From contig NW_024881967.1 of the NCBI RefSeq assembly GCF_019059575.1, forward strand, positions 434,001-498,000: 64,000 bases of DNA, in the 5' to 3' direction. Below the pieces are notes generated by a model. The model saw only the letters and a program-made list of their open reading frames with translations. It did no database searches and was not told the origin of the DNA. The stretch comes from Amphibalanus amphitrite. Taxonomy: Eukaryota; Arthropoda; Thecostraca; Balanomorpha; Balanidae. Of the stretch, positions 46,252-59,069 are shown in pieces. How positions within the stretch are numbered: the stretch's first letter is position 1; each line of letters opens with the position of its first letter. The translations under genes were made by a program, and so were the position numbers.

Positions 46252-49200
46252 CTTCACACCAACATTTACGTGTGTTCTGCACCAACCTTATCGTAACTTC
46301 TACATTACATTGAGGCATGAGTTCCACAGAATTCAACGTAAGCTCCACCGTTTCAGGCGTTTGCAGGTCACACTAGGTCGCTGGTTAGCTCGGGAGCAGT
46401 AAAATCGATAAACGACACACACGAACGCCTTGCAAACAGCCCCCGTCGATCGATGCTTTGCTTTGCTGGTGGGACGGACGTTGAACTTGTAAGGTCACGA
46501 TACGCCCACAAAACTGATGGAAAATTGATTGGTCAGTCTCGTGACGGGAGCGGAAATCACGGACAAATTAGAGGGAGGTCGACATGAAAGCACGTGCTTT
46601 ATCAAAGGAGCCTCGAATCGTGCGATCACTGGTACCGTTCAAATTAACAAGAGTCTCATTTGGACGGGATATGGTTTGGGCAAAAAGCCTCCTTTGTAAG
46701 CCGGTCTGCACAAATAGACCATCGATCGTCTTGAGTAAGAAGCAAGACCAGTCATTCCTGACATGATCGGTCTTACTTTTTCCGCCAAATAACTATTGCA
46801 TCTTGAACGAGCGAGGCCAATACTACGCAACTCGCAATTTGATGAACTATTCTGGTCTCTTTATCCACATCCTGCTGAGCTCTCTTATTACCTACCTCCA
46901 ATCTTGTCTCCGGTATTTCTGATATCGCCCAAACTCCTGTTTGGCGTTCCTCGCACGTGCAATACATCGGTGTGACGTGCCGCCGCCGATGATAACTGCG
47001 TTCCTGCGACCGGCGACCGGCTCTGACGGATAATCCGAACACTGTTGGCTGCGAGCGTGCCCCCCAACGGGCCATCGCCATGTCTCATACCGTACCGGCG
47101 CTCCGCAATCACCACCATAGAGTGCCGGGCCGCCGCCGAAGCCTGCGCACGTGATGGGATTTGGGTGACGCGCCGCGCCGCCATGACAGATGAAAGCGGG
47201 CTCCTCTAAAGGCTTCACTGGCGGGTGGCTGAGGAGACTGTGGGATGTCTTTTGTCCCAGTTTGAAGCGGATGGTGGTTTCTGTATTTTTTGGTCGTTGA
47301 AATTGGTATTGTTGAATGTTGATAGGCAGTTTTATCACATGTTTTAGGAGTTGTGGTTGCGCTAGCTAGTTTATTTATTTACTGGAAATTAAGGACCATT
47401 TCGTTGTGAAGTTTACTTTTTCCTACAAATTCGATCTCTTCAAATCGTTCTGTAGTGTTCTGATCGTCCCTGTGACCGATCGAACCGATCGAACCACTGA
47501 GTCTGTAATGACCACAGATCGGTAACGGGGCCATCGAGCCGCCATTCAGCGTTCAAAGGACACCCAAATAGGTACACGCCCGTGCCGTGTGCGATCAGTG
47601 CGAGTTCACTGACAACGACCGACCATTGCTGCGGGGTGGCTCTCGAGAGGCTGCTTTAGTAATGTCAGAGACAGGAATTCAAACGGCAAGGATACGATGC
47701 CAAAGTGAGAGACACCGCTTTCACTTGAACGGTATGACATGATATTATAAACATGTTCTCATTTTTGGCATTACACGCATTATTGTCAAAGGATATATTT
47801 TCCGTCGGGTGCATATTACACGCCCTTGTTTTTAAGTGAAATGCCGCACGACAGTGTGACATTGAAGAATGTCGGAAAATTAAAACACATTTCAGCTCGA
47901 CGAGACCACCGTTCTGATGAAATGCCATCCGAGACCGTCCATTATACGTGTCTCCGACGGATCACCCCAATGCACTTCTCTGGCGTGTTCGTTTCACTTC
48001 CTCCACACTCCGCGCACATCGTCTGTCTTACTTGACAGACAGTCCTACAAACGCGTGCACTGCGGGGGGGGGGGGAGGGGGGCTGAAAACCACACCTGGC
48101 CTGCATCGGTGAGGTCGGTCGCTGGAGTTGGCACGCGCGCAGGCTTTATTGCGCTGTCGATTGCTCCCCACTGCCAGATTGCAAGACTGCCTTCTCAGGT
48201 GGGATGATAATAAAAACAGACGTGGGGCTCACACGAGATCAATGCTGTGCAGTGTGAGAAGGCGATGAGCTTTGGCAAGCACACATACGACAAGCTGTTG
48301 ATGTGCGTTATAGGCTTCTTTCAACATGGAAGCCTATACGAATAAGGGCAATGGCGAGAACATGTTTTGTCTTCGAAATAAGTTTTTGTAATAGGTGACA
48401 ACGTGTGGTAGGCTGATTTCTCATTTCTTCCTTAAATGCTGATATTCAAAGGCACATCTTGCTTTTGGAATGCTTTGGAAATAAATATTAAGTTTTGGGC
48501 TCAGCAAGTCTTTGTAGTAGAAGTCTGCAATATTGCTTAAGGTAATCAAGATCGCTGAATGGGCTGAATGTTTAATTAGTAATATGCTCGCCTTACATCT
48601 GAAGGTATGCAATTTATGAACGCACGGCTCTTGAAGATAATGCGTCTAGTCTGCCTTCATAGGGTAGGTACAATTCATATGATTAAAATTAAATTGCTGA
48701 GTGTTGACGAAATCACTCTCAACCATCCAGTAAATGTTGCAAAGTTCTGAAAACACATTCCCAACTACTCTCCAAAGGTCCTCTATATGCAAGGAATGGA
48801 AGTGTCAGCATGGTATCGGAATTCGAAATGGGATGATCTTCATCATCGGTCGGCGCTGCAATACGGTCATCAGAGCAGGGGGAAGGTCCACGGGACACCG
48901 GCTTACGAGAGTCTAATCTGCTGGACTCTACAGCATTATAAGGGTATACAAGGGGCCATATCAAATCCCCATCATATCATATCCCCAAGCCGTTCGGTCG
49001 CCTATTTCGGTGACCCCTCGCCGCTGCACTGGACGCTCTCCGTTACCGCTGACTGGAGGAACCCGTCTCCTGATGGGTGGCTGCGTACCGCCGCTGCTCG
49101 GCCGTGGGTTCCTGATGAGGTCGGTGGAGGCTGTATCGATTGGCCCCGGATTAATCCACGTGCCCACCGCCAGCCCTCCCTGAATGATGCCACCGTGCTT

Positions 49201-51178
49201 GAGACCTAAGAAATTAACAACACTGGTGCCTTGTGGTGCTCTTTGAGGAAGGGATGATTACAATAAGAACATAGATTTGCTTCACCATTAGCTCCACCAT
49301 CACCTTCACCACTACCTATCACGGCGTCAAGCACCACTGCCCCGTAGCTCCCTCTTCGTCACCACCCGGGTCCACGCTGTTTTTCCGTCGCGGGGAACGG
49401 AAGGGGGACGCTATGTCTATTTGCCCGTCCGCCCAGGACGACCAGAGGAGGCCGGGGGCGGTCCAATATCGTCTGTTTTACACGCGCTACCGTTTGTTTT
49501 CTGTTGGCAGCTTTGCAGCCCTGTTTATCAATAGGGTTTGGCGGTGCGCGGCCCGCGGCCAGGGAGGGCAGACAGGCCCCTCTGGGGGGCAGAGCTCAGC
49601 TCCACGGGACGCCCTAATCGGGTCGACGTCTCCAGATGGATCGCTTTTGCATAAATCGATTGAGTTATTGCTTCGTTAGTAGCAATGAATAATGATCAAG
49701 TTTCAGATGATCCGTGGGCCGCGCGCGCTATTGGAAACTGAATTAAGGATGTCGCATGGAGGTGGGGTGGTTTTAATTCTGCGTTCACAGTTGGCAGTTT
49801 GCATTTTCCGGAATAATTTGCATTGTTCGGTAATCATTGGTAGCTTATCGTGCACGGAAATAGCGACGAAATTTATCATAATAATCAGTTTTAGCACCGT
49901 ACAGGTATTCACATCACATATTACCTACACTTACCAGTTATCTAAAGTGACAATGAGTATTTGTCTATCAATGTATAGGTGGGAATTATCGAGGAGTGAG
50001 GACAAACATATATGTTATCCTGCTGCTTTGCTGCTAGTGCTGCTAACATCAAGGTCAAATCCCCGTGAGGTCATCTCCTCTAAGGGTCTCCAACCCCAAC
50101 TGCTCAGGGCTGTTCAGACTTAAGAGTGCCAAAGCTCACTGCCTCCTCACCCCTTCCGTCCCTCCAGTCAAGTTAATCGGTCAATCGTTTTAACGTTGGA
50201 GGGCAATGTCGAGGCAATATCTACGAGCCTTATATGAAAGCAGGCAACGGAGAATCAGGATGCGCTAAAACCCTATGGCTGCAATGGACAGAAAAAAAAA
50301 ACATAGGAAGGATCATTTCAGTTAGTCATGTCTTTCTGTTCGCATACATTCCACTCAAGCCACTTGAATTGACAATTGTGATAGCCCACTTAAATAGAGA
50401 AACACAATTCTAACGAGAAATATTTGCTTGTTTCAAACAATCTGCGGTTATTGTTGATAATAGCATTGCAGAGTTAGCGTGCGTCCAGATCCTTGTATCG
50501 TTCCCACAATACCTCGGCGCATTTCTCTCTTAGTTCGCTCACTAATTAAGTTAAGCACTTCTTGTTAATGCCCATAGGACGGCACACCTACATTTATCTC
50601 ATGTAGCCGAGACAGTAGGCCTTGTCGAGCACGCCACGATAAATCCGATGTAATGAATAGCCGCGATCCACGCGCTGGTCAGTGGGTATCCCGCTCTCCT
50701 TATACCGTCCACGCATTAATCTAACCCTTCCGTGCGCCGTGTGTGCCCGTACGCGGTGTGCCTGCCTGGGCTCGTTAGTGCGCCCATAGTGCGGCATCGG
50801 ACACGGGTGATCAGGTGATGCTGCCCCCGTGTCCGGCACGCGAGCTGTCCGGCAGTCCACTGAACGGACAATGGACACGTTGGACACGGGTGTCCTAGTC
50901 AGAAGAATGTCTAGCGATCGAGTAGCGGTCTGATGTAATGCCTCCTGTGCGTGTGTGGGGGCAGGAAAGGGGTGATGTGTCATGTAGCGGGGTAGCTGTT
51001 ACACTTTTACGATGTGGCGCTATTCTAGAGGGGTGAGCAAACATTAGCAGGGCGGCTATAAATTGGCACAATAGAATAATTACTTTCTATTTACCACTGC
51101 TAATTATCACTCGACTGTTGGTTACATTTATTTCGTCATCTGTCTGTCCGTTGACAGTCTGATCTGTTTTATTTGCAG
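46252..51178 (+). other. Receptor intron 4
   Basis: About 4.9 kb with no supported gene. It holds a repeated CGATCGAAC word near 47476-47495, a G run near 48063-48080, CpG-rich patches near 46960-47180, 49010-49160 and 49420-49640, and a short inverted GACACGGG/CCCGTGTC pair near 50800-50840. The acceptor TTTATTTGCAG ends at 51178. Confidence 0.5.
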
Positions 51179-51270
51179 TTACGTCAGGTCGTCAACAGCG
51201 TGTACATTTGCGGCTACTCAATCTCGCTCGCCGCCATTATCATCTCACTTCTCATCTTCATGTACTTCCG
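51179..51270 (+). CDS. Dh31-R: Receptor exon 5: first transmembrane helix
   Basis: The acceptor TTATTTGCAG precedes 51179; the donor GTGAGT follows 51270. It enters in phase 0 and leaves in phase 2. It encodes residues 136-165 plus two bases of Arg166. The segment GYSISLAAIIISLLIFMYF is TM1, preceded by LRQVVNSVYIC, the usual amphipathic link from the hormone domain. Class B TM1 carries the conserved GY(S) start seen here at 147-149. Confidence 0.88.
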
Positions 51271-51486
51271 GTGAGTTCAGCGCCATGCAGCGCCTTTGTC
51301 TCAATCTCCGAGCTTATACCCTGTTGGGATCAATGAGGGTCGCTAAGTATGCCTGCATTTTTTCCATGCTACTTAGCTCGAAGAAGGAGCACGAGTGATA
51401 CTTAGCAACAAAGTTGTGATACCTTAGTCAAACGCTCTTGTGCAATATAACCGAAAGTTTGTGTTGTCAGCCTGGTGCGCTATAAC

Positions 51487-51765
<279 letters not shown>

Positions 51766-51767
51766 AG

Positions 51768-51897
51768 GACGACTCTCAACTCAACTCGTGTCCGGATTCA
51801 CATCAACCTGTTCGTGTCGTTCATGATCAACAACTTCATGTGGATCATGTGGTACGAGTTCATCGTGGATGACGTCAAACTTCTGAATGATAACACG
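51768..51897 (+). CDS. Dh31-R: Receptor exon 6: intracellular loop 1 and TM2
   Basis: The acceptor CCCCCAG precedes 51768; the donor GTGAGC follows 51897. It enters in phase 2 (Arg166 split) and leaves in phase 0. Residues 167-209 contain TTLNSTRVRIHINLF: loop 1, then TM2 with the conserved His177 of the class B polar core. FVSFMINNFMWIMWYEF is the rest of TM2. Loop residues DDVKLLNDNT lead toward TM3. It contains a TGACGTCA word at 51870-51877 within coding sequence. Confidence 0.88.
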
Positions 51898-54800
51898 GTG
51901 AGCAGGGCTACGAACAGAGCCAAATATTATGCCATTGAAGAGTTTTAAGATACTTGCAGGCTGCATTATTATTTGCTAGGATATCGTGATTGAAGTGACG
52001 TTTTTCAAGGAACTTGGTACTTCTCTCTTAATCCTAAAAAGGTATAGTTATTCGATTAATTATTATTATTATTATTTGTTTTGTTAATGAATTGCATTGT
52101 TTCATATCAGCATCGGTTTTTACCACACCCAGTGTGTTCTTCTCTATTTGCGAACGCTTTACTAACGGTATGACAATGCGCATACGACATGGACGGCATT
52201 CGAGACCCGTCATATTATCCAGTCCCCTGATCAAATGCATTTCTGATAACCACCGCTAGACTCTATTGTGCAAACCTCGGATGTTTTCGCCCGATCGACA
52301 ATTTCCTAGAACCGCTCCGGTCGAGCCCCATTACCACTGCGGTTGTCGAGACACCAGCCACCGCTGTGGTGTTGCCTGCTTTGGGGCTTCCACGGCGACT
52401 TGGAGCCGGTGGAAACAACGCTATGCTGGATCCACATGTTATCATCTAACCACAAATGCGTTGTTCCGCTAGAAACTGACTTTGGATGTCCGATTAGCTA
52501 TGTTAATTGATCAAAACAAACATTTTACATAACCACGTAACCTCTACTTGATTATGCTTGGACTATAGCCAGTTTTATCGAATTGGCTTTTATTGACCCG
52601 ACTACCATTACCGCCACTTCGGCTTTTCGCCCGGGAAACGGTGTGAAAATAATTCATTCGAAGCCACCAAATTATTTTCCATTGTGCCGTTAATTGGCGC
52701 CGGCCTCACAAATACGCCAATCGTCCCTCAGATGGGCTATTGATTGTCCTTCCGCAGTGGCGAGCGAGGGACGTACTTGAAACAGACTAACGACCAGTGG
52801 ACCTCTGCTGATGAACGACTTTGTGCCAAGGAATTCGCAAGCTACAATGGCCCTTCCTTTGATTTTAAAGTTTGTCGGTGTTCTTTAAATCTTATGCGCA
52901 AGTTCCATAAAGCGCTTCAGAATCGGAAGAAAGTTAACGATTTACTCAACGGAGTTGTATCATTGGAATGGTTGTCAAAAGTGTTCATTGGCGATAAATT
53001 CCAACTTCCCGCTCCCCAACACACCTTGCTCTTCGCCTTGACGGAAGAGCCTGCTTCACCCCTGCCCTGCAGGTGGTTCCATGTTGGCGTCCATAATCAG
53101 TGCGGCTTCTATCAGTTCCTGAAGTCCCCAGTCGGTTTTCCGGTCGCGCTGTGCCCGTGTTTTTGTGTCGGGGGCGCCTTTGTAGTGGAGGTGGCCGGTG
53201 GGCGGTCGGGCGTCGGACGCCGCGTGCGTCTGATCTATTCTTACCGGCGCGCGCGACCCAATATTCTATGTCGACATGGTGCGTTTGGCCGAGGGACCCT
53301 GACGGCTGTCCCGGATTGACGGCAGACCTCACCCGTCTCGAACCGGCGCACAGACGTACCGACCCGGTCGTTTGTAACAAACATCGGCGTGCAGTATTGA
53401 TCAGAAGTCAATAAAACGGAAAACCGGTCCCGAACCGGCCATGTGGAATGCGAATGTTGTGAGATCTTGCGGTTGACAGGCCGTAGATGCATACTTGATC
53501 GGATTAAAGCAATTAGTGATCTAATATCTATTAAAATCGAATAACGTGAAACACGATGCAATGCTTAATTCAAAGTAATTATTTGCAAATTAATTATTGT
53601 AGCGCTGATCGGTCGCCGTTTTCCACTGAAATTGGTGCATAGATAGAAGATTGAGGAGTTATATTATCCGTCCTTCATTTGCTGCTAACTACTTTAAGGC
53701 GTCTGCCCAGCGGTTGGAAGCCATGTATTGTGCTAAAAAGGAACTATTTGTTGTTTACCGATGATTAATATCTGCTGACTACGGGGGTCGATGGAAACCG
53801 AAAGCTATTTGGCGTGCCATTATTCTTCCAACCGTAATATTCTTGTTCGCGTTTGATTTATTCCCGGATCGATCGATCTGCGACAGCGAGTATTGACAGG
53901 AATGACAAATGCTTGACGGTCATTGGTGCATGTATTGTAAATAAATTTGTACCACCTCAAATTTATTGCTACCGTCGTGCTGCAACTTATTTCAATTTCA
54001 GTATGAACCGCTTTGATTTAAATGCAGAAAATGCCGTTATTCAAATGGTTTATCGGAAAGTCCATTACCTTTTGATCCTAAATTCTAAAAGATACATTTG
54101 TACTCTTTTTTCATCTGTGAATTAACTTTGCCCTCGTTGTAAACTTAGACACCTATACCATCCATGTCATGATTTGTCACAGCATTGAGCAACAAGTAGG
54201 ATGTCTGCAACACTGTATACCGGTGTGTCCAAACCGGAGATTTACCCTGGCTTGGCTGAGACCGCAATAATTCAAATTCAGCTCTCCGGTATTGGTATTG
54301 AGCCCGTAGTCGATCGGGAGCTGAGCCGCCCTTGCGGCAGCACCCGACCCACGTCCCCGGCCGGAAAAGGTCGCCCTGCGCCCGGCCCGGCCCGGCCCGC
54401 CAGAGCCGCCGACAGTGCAGCGGGCGGGGCACTCCAATTTGCCGCGACCAGCCGGCTGCTCGGTGTCAGCAGCCGCCGGTTTTGTGCGGCCCCTGATTTG
54501 ATTTTCACCAACACCAGCTGGCAAAGTGGCTGCCAGACTAGGGGTGCAGAGTGCGGCCGAGGGGTGCCCGCCGAGTGCCCGTCGTGGGCGCGGATTACAT
54601 ATTCGTGCGGTATGTTAGGGTGACGCTATCACGCATTCCATGTGTGTTCGACAGTGCTCTATGCGCCGCACATGAATATTACGTGCTCGGCATACTGAGG
54701 ACACTGTGTAAATATTTCTTTTATCGCACGTCTGTGGCCAGGGGTGATTCTCTGATGAAATTATGCCTTATGAAAACTAACCTCCTTTCGGCCATGATAA

Positions 54801-54921
54801 TCTGAAAAGAGCTGGAGCGTGCATGGCATCGAAGTGATTGTATTAGAGCATTGGTGGTGCGTATACGAATGACTGCCCTTGTCGATGTGGTGTTTTGCTG
54901 ATATTTGCGCTTGTGTTTCAG
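51898..54921 (+). other. Receptor intron 6
   Basis: About 3 kb, with an ATT-repeat near 52058-52076 and CpG-rich patches near 53130-53330 and 54320-54600. A 191-codon plus-strand frame at 52744-53319 shows no recognisable domain. I do not call it a gene. The acceptor CTTGTGTTTCAG ends at 54921. Confidence 0.5.
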
Positions 54922-54994
54922 ATCTGGTGTCGCATGATGCACATAATAGTGCAGTACTTCATGGTGGCCAACTACTTCTGGATGTTCTGCGAAG
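54922..54994 (+). CDS. Dh31-R: Receptor exon 7: TM3
   Basis: The acceptor TTGTGTTTCAG precedes 54922; the donor GTAAAC follows 54994. It enters in phase 0 and leaves in phase 1. Residues 210-233 read IWCRMMHIIVQYFMVANYFW and on to FCE, completing Gly234 with the next exon. C212 is the conserved cysteine that pairs with extracellular loop 2. NYFWMFCEG is the near-invariant TM3 motif; E233 belongs to the class B HETX/polar network. Confidence 0.9.
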
Positions 54995-56388
54995 GTAAAC
55001 AATTATTGTAAATGAAATCGAAAACATACCTATGCTTAATCAAATGAGCTTCGAATGTGTGGCAAGCATTGAGTTTGGTCTCTTAACCGTTTTACAAGGC
55101 ATGACGAGTTTTGCTTCCATTTTCCTTTGCTTTGCTCTGGTTAGTTCCTGTGATGACTTAATGAGGAGAGAGAAGGGAAGCTAAATTATTCATTGCGGTT
55201 TTCATGCTACATTTGATCACGTAATAAGACAGAATATCCTGTTAACTTCCCTGTTTCTCATTTGGAGCTGCTCCAAACGTCGTCTGTGCCACAGCGTGCC
55301 TTGCAAACTACGCAACTTTGGGAGCCGATTTCATCCATTTTAATGCGCTTAGTCGGTCCTTCCACCGCTCTCCTATTACTGAGTCCGTCTCCTTGTTTTG
55401 GAGATGAGACAATTCTCTGTGACCCGCTTAACACCGGAAATAAATGGTCCGCAATTCGTAACCGTAACCGAGCGTGTTTTACAACGGCCTAACTGCCCCG
55501 TTCCCATGGAGCCAAATGGAGAGCCGGAGTGCGTCAAGTTACCGCGATGCCAAGTGTTACCTCAAGGACTTTTCTCGCTCTATGGCAGCGATTAGAATAC
55601 AAATGGTGGATTTAAATAAGACTCCTTGGATTCGAAAATGACCAGACGACTATTCCGCGGAGCGCACCCGAAGGCGTTTCACTTTTATCGTTTTTATGTG
55701 AGGATATGGAGATGGGACTTAAGCATATCGTCTCATGACTGCCGAAACGGGGCCGGATATGTAATTTAAATTCGCATGACGTTCTTGGATCATTACAACT
55801 AACTATGCGATAGGTGAGATGTAAATGCGGTGCAGCCACTTGGCGCTGGGTATCACTGCCGGCCCGAAACGTTCCGCCTGGGCAGCTCATTTATGGCATC
55901 ACGACGACACTACAGAAGGCGACTATGGCATCAAAGACAGTTCATGAGAAGTTATGACTTTGATAACGACCCATGAGAACCATGTTAAGTGCTAAAGTAG
56001 ACAGCTACAGCAGCAATTGGCAGCAATATTAGAATGATTGAATAAGCTCATTCAGAATCGTTGTGCAGGGAACCTGTTTGTTGTTTATTTGGTGCTGCCC
56101 TGATATGAACAAGGTTTTGTTTGGCAGGGTGGTAAGAAAATGTTTTTGCTAGCTCCCTGATTTCACTGATCCTAAATCGCACTTATCATCACAAAAGCAT
56201 TACTTATAGCTCACCGGCGACAAGCCCAATCTCTACGTCTGACCTTTGAGCCACGACTTCTGCATTTGACCCCGTCCAGACTCTTCTTATTTCTGCGACT
56301 GACCCTGCTTTACAATCGCTGACCTGTACGTCCTCCTCAGGTCACCTGACTCCCGTGTCTAGCCTCTGACCCCTTTCCCCACCCTCAG
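54995..56388 (+). other. Receptor intron 7
   Basis: Non-coding. The last 150 bp are rich in repeated CTCTGACC/CTGACCT words, the region that was duplicated together with the next exon's start. Nothing else recognised. Confidence 0.5.
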
Positions 56389-56459
56389 GTCTTTACCTGC
56401 ACACGGTGCTGGCCGTGACACTCGTGACATGACCTCTGACCTCTAACCCTCTTCCCCAG
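56389..56459 (+). pseudogene. 71-bp duplicate of the exon 8 start with its own splice acceptor
   Basis: CACCCTCAG then GTCTTTACCTGCACACGGTG occurs at 56380-56408 and again, with CTTCCCCAG, at 56451-56479. The first 29 exon bases are identical in both; the upstream copy then diverges and meets TGA at 56431-56433 in the receptor frame. Splicing to the upstream acceptor (AG at 56387-56388) would therefore give a truncated receptor, ending after TM3. The downstream copy continues as a full TM4 exon and is taken as the real one. Confidence 0.8.
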
Positions 56460-56619
56460 GTCTTTACCTGCACACGGTGCTGGCCGTGGCGTTTGTGACC
56501 GAGGGTAAACTGATGAAGTGGCTGTACGTCATCGGCTGGATCGTTCCCGTCATCTTCACGGGTATCTACGCGGTGGTACGCGGCCTGTCGCCGAACGTGC
56601 CACCAGAGACCACCTCCTG
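56460..56619 (+). CDS. Dh31-R: Receptor exon 8: end of TM3, intracellular loop 2, TM4, start of loop 2 outside
   Basis: The acceptor CTTCCCCAG precedes 56460; the donor GTGAGT follows 56619. It enters in phase 1 and leaves in phase 2. Residues 234-286 read GLYLHTVLAVAFVTEGKLMK and then TM4, WLYVIGWIVPVIFTGIYAVV, with the conserved GWxxP (259-263). The last two bases, TG, begin codon 287. The family places Cys-Trp here to pair with C212, so the next exon should start with C or T then TGG. The receptor is cut at this point by a long intron or the window edge. Confidence 0.9.
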
Positions 56620-57441
56620 GTGAGTATGAGAGGTGCCTGGACCACGGCATGTTCAGAGGAACGGGGTCACTAACAAATTTCGACCTACATTTGAATTAAC
56701 TGTTCATACAATTAATATTGCACATTACCCATATGTTTTCCTATAATAAACTTGAGCGTTTACGTGCTTTGAGCTACCTTTCTAGGGACATACGGGCTAA
56801 CCTCAAGCTACGTTACGAAATGTACGGCCATGGTCGTTAATTAATGACGTTTAATGACTGTAGCTGTACGCTGCGCCGCTGACGAAACCCCTGATCCTGC
56901 TGACATCATATCATACGTGCGAACCCGACAATTTCGGGCGACTCTGCGAGCCCATCCGTACGTCGTATTAATGATCTCAGCCATCTGACGACACCCTGCG
57001 GCCTGTGCCCCACCAATCGCACCCCACTTTGTCCCGTCGGGAGGGGCACAGACGGAGCCGCCACTCGTCGAAGATCCTCGTCAGTGTCAGGTCATCTTCG
57101 CCGGGGCCGGGTCCAAACAGTGGGGAGCGGTCAGTGGCGCAGAGGGTCTCAGAGGAGCGGGCGCCGCCGGCTCTGTTGATGCTCGGACCACTGAAGTGGA
57201 ACCGGGCGGTCAGGCGGCTCTGATCTCCTCTGCTGAGCTAACCGACTGACTATGGCGCTGTCGGAACAGCGCAAAACAGATAGGAGTCATGATGGCGGAC
57301 ACTGTTACTTTCCGGTGAGGCAAATTTGGGTAGATTGCTGCTATTAACAGTGATGTCAGTGCTTACTCCTACATCGCTGAGGTTAGTTTTAATTTGTCTC
57401 TATTGTACCTAAGCAAGTAAATTTGTGTCTCTTTTACTCAC
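56620..57441 (+). other. Receptor intron 8 (open-ended), first part
   Basis: Non-coding; a CpG-rich patch lies near 56990-57220. No TM5 exon was found here or anywhere to 64000. Confidence 0.5.
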
Positions 57442-57487
57442 GTTGTTAGGACTTATAAGTCCTAACAACTTCCTATAGGAAGTTGTT
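57442..57487. repeat. Two overlapping perfect palindromes (28 and 24 bp)
   Basis: 57442-57469 is a perfect 28-bp palindrome centred on CTTATAAG. 57464-57487 is a perfect 24-bp palindrome centred on CCTATAGG. They share AACAAC, so the region is three alternating arms of one motif. It could form a double cruciform. Function unknown. Confidence 0.9.
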
Positions 57488-57775
57488 CAAGCCTTCAAGC
57501 TGTTTTGATAAATTTTACGCAAAATGAGTTTGTGGGATGCGTAATTATTTTCGTCTGATCTGAACTTCTCTCATGATGAGCAATACAATGCCTTCAAGTT
57601 TGTAGCATCGAATATTCACTGATTCGTTATAGTTGAAGGGCCTTCACTGATTCCCTCTCCGCTCCCTGCCATTACCAAAGACGACGAAGCTTCGCGAACA
57701 AGCGCTTTATATATCCCATGACGTCAACTGCAGGGAGAATTCAGACACACGCGCTAGATGATCGCTTCGTTATTA

Positions 57776-58451
57776 CGGAGCGAGCGAAGCGAGCGGAGTC
57801 TTACGTAGAATAACGGAAATTTCTGAGTATGAGCGGCCGGCCGGCCGGCCGGCCGGCCGGCCGGCCGGCCGTGCGGACGCTTTTGCGAGGCTTATATCTC
57901 AGCAACCACTTGACCGATTTACACGCGGTAATTTTTGTAGGGTAGCTTCATTCCTTCTACCAAGTATTGGACTATTCCCGATGCATGTGGGTGACCCCTT
58001 ATGCACGTGCCACGTGCAAAACGAAGAGGTGTCAGTTTTGTAATTGTTGCAATATCTCGGTAACTACTTGGCCGATTGCGCTGAAACTTGGCATGTAGGT
58101 AGGCACCCACTAGGCACTGCATATCCATGTGCCAGAGTTGGGGTGCTGTTGCACGTGCGCACGTGCAGGGGTCGTTTCCAGATCTCGAGAACGGCTGGAC
58201 CGATGGCGCTCAAATTTGGTACACGGTTAGGGACCAGTTAGTAGGGTGCCGTGCACAAGTCAGTTGGGACCCATTTTGCACGTGCGCACGTGCAGGGTGT
58301 CGCTCTCAGATCTCGAGAACGGCTGGGCCGATTGTGCTCAAATTTGGCACATCGCTAGAAACCGGTCAGTAGGGTGCCGTGCACAAGTCAGTTGGAGGTA
58401 CCCCCTCGAAATTTCGCACGTGCAAGACTCACCCCCTCGCTCGCTCCGTTA
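57776..58451. repeat. Dispersed-type element with tandem inner units and inverted ends
   Basis: The left end, CGGAGCGAGCGAAGCGAGCG with GAGTC (57776-57800), is inverted at the right (GACTC then CTCGCTCGCTCCG, about 58426-58449). Inside are a (CCGG)n run (about 57834-57870) and four diverged units of 128-160 bp. Each unit contains a form of ATCTCGAGAACGGCTGGNCCGA and later CTCAAATTTGG; the starts are near 57894, 58053, 58181 and 58309. Several CACGTG palindromes recur in the units. It is probably a mobile or satellite-derived element of unknown class, with no coding capacity. Confidence 0.7.
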
Positions 58452-59069
58452 GTCGCCCCAAAAGGCGCTATACTGGTCTTCTAGTTGGCTCGCTTAGCGG
58501 TCTGCAGAGAAGGAATTAATGGGGTTCGCTGCAATCGGAAAAATACCCTCAGACCCCACCATCATCAAAGGCAGAGCATAATTACATTTCCATATCTTTC
58601 GTTTTAATGATGAGCCTGGTTGTCTTGGATTACTCGAGGAGGGCATCGGTTAGTTAATGCCAGGTGCGCAGTTTTGTGAGCGATTTCCGTCGTGGGGATA
58701 TTTTTCAGAGCTTCTTTTGAGGATCAGATATCTAATGATCTGAACCATATCTGAACCAAATGGTGCAGCATTGACCTACTAATAATTGCAGTGGGTTAAT
58801 GGGGATAATTCTAATGTCTCATACCCTGCATCAAAGCGCCAAATCGAGTCGAGGAACTTGCGAGACGATTCGCTCTTCAGCGGAGTGTAATCGCCACGCC
58901 GATTGTGGATTGCTCTTGATCGTCAATACGTCATACATACATACATACATGGTGCAACTGCGGTTAAGTCGCTGTTTGCCTTATGACCGATTTAACAGAG
59001 CATGGGACAACGCCATGATGAATTTACACGTCTGTGAGGGGTTGCCAAAACGGGTTCTAGCTATAGCAA
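58452..59069 (+). other. Non-coding stretch in receptor intron 8
   Basis: A short (CATA)n run lies near 58932-58950. Nothing else recognised. Confidence 0.5.

Noticed and set aside
52744..53319. 191-codon plus-strand open frame in receptor intron 6
   Set aside because: No recognisable domain or motif. Its GC-rich second half shows overlapping frames on both strands. One frame of this size is expected by chance in 64 kb.
56393..56650. Minus-strand frame opposite receptor exon 8
   Set aside because: Shadow of the receptor exon and its 71-bp duplicate.
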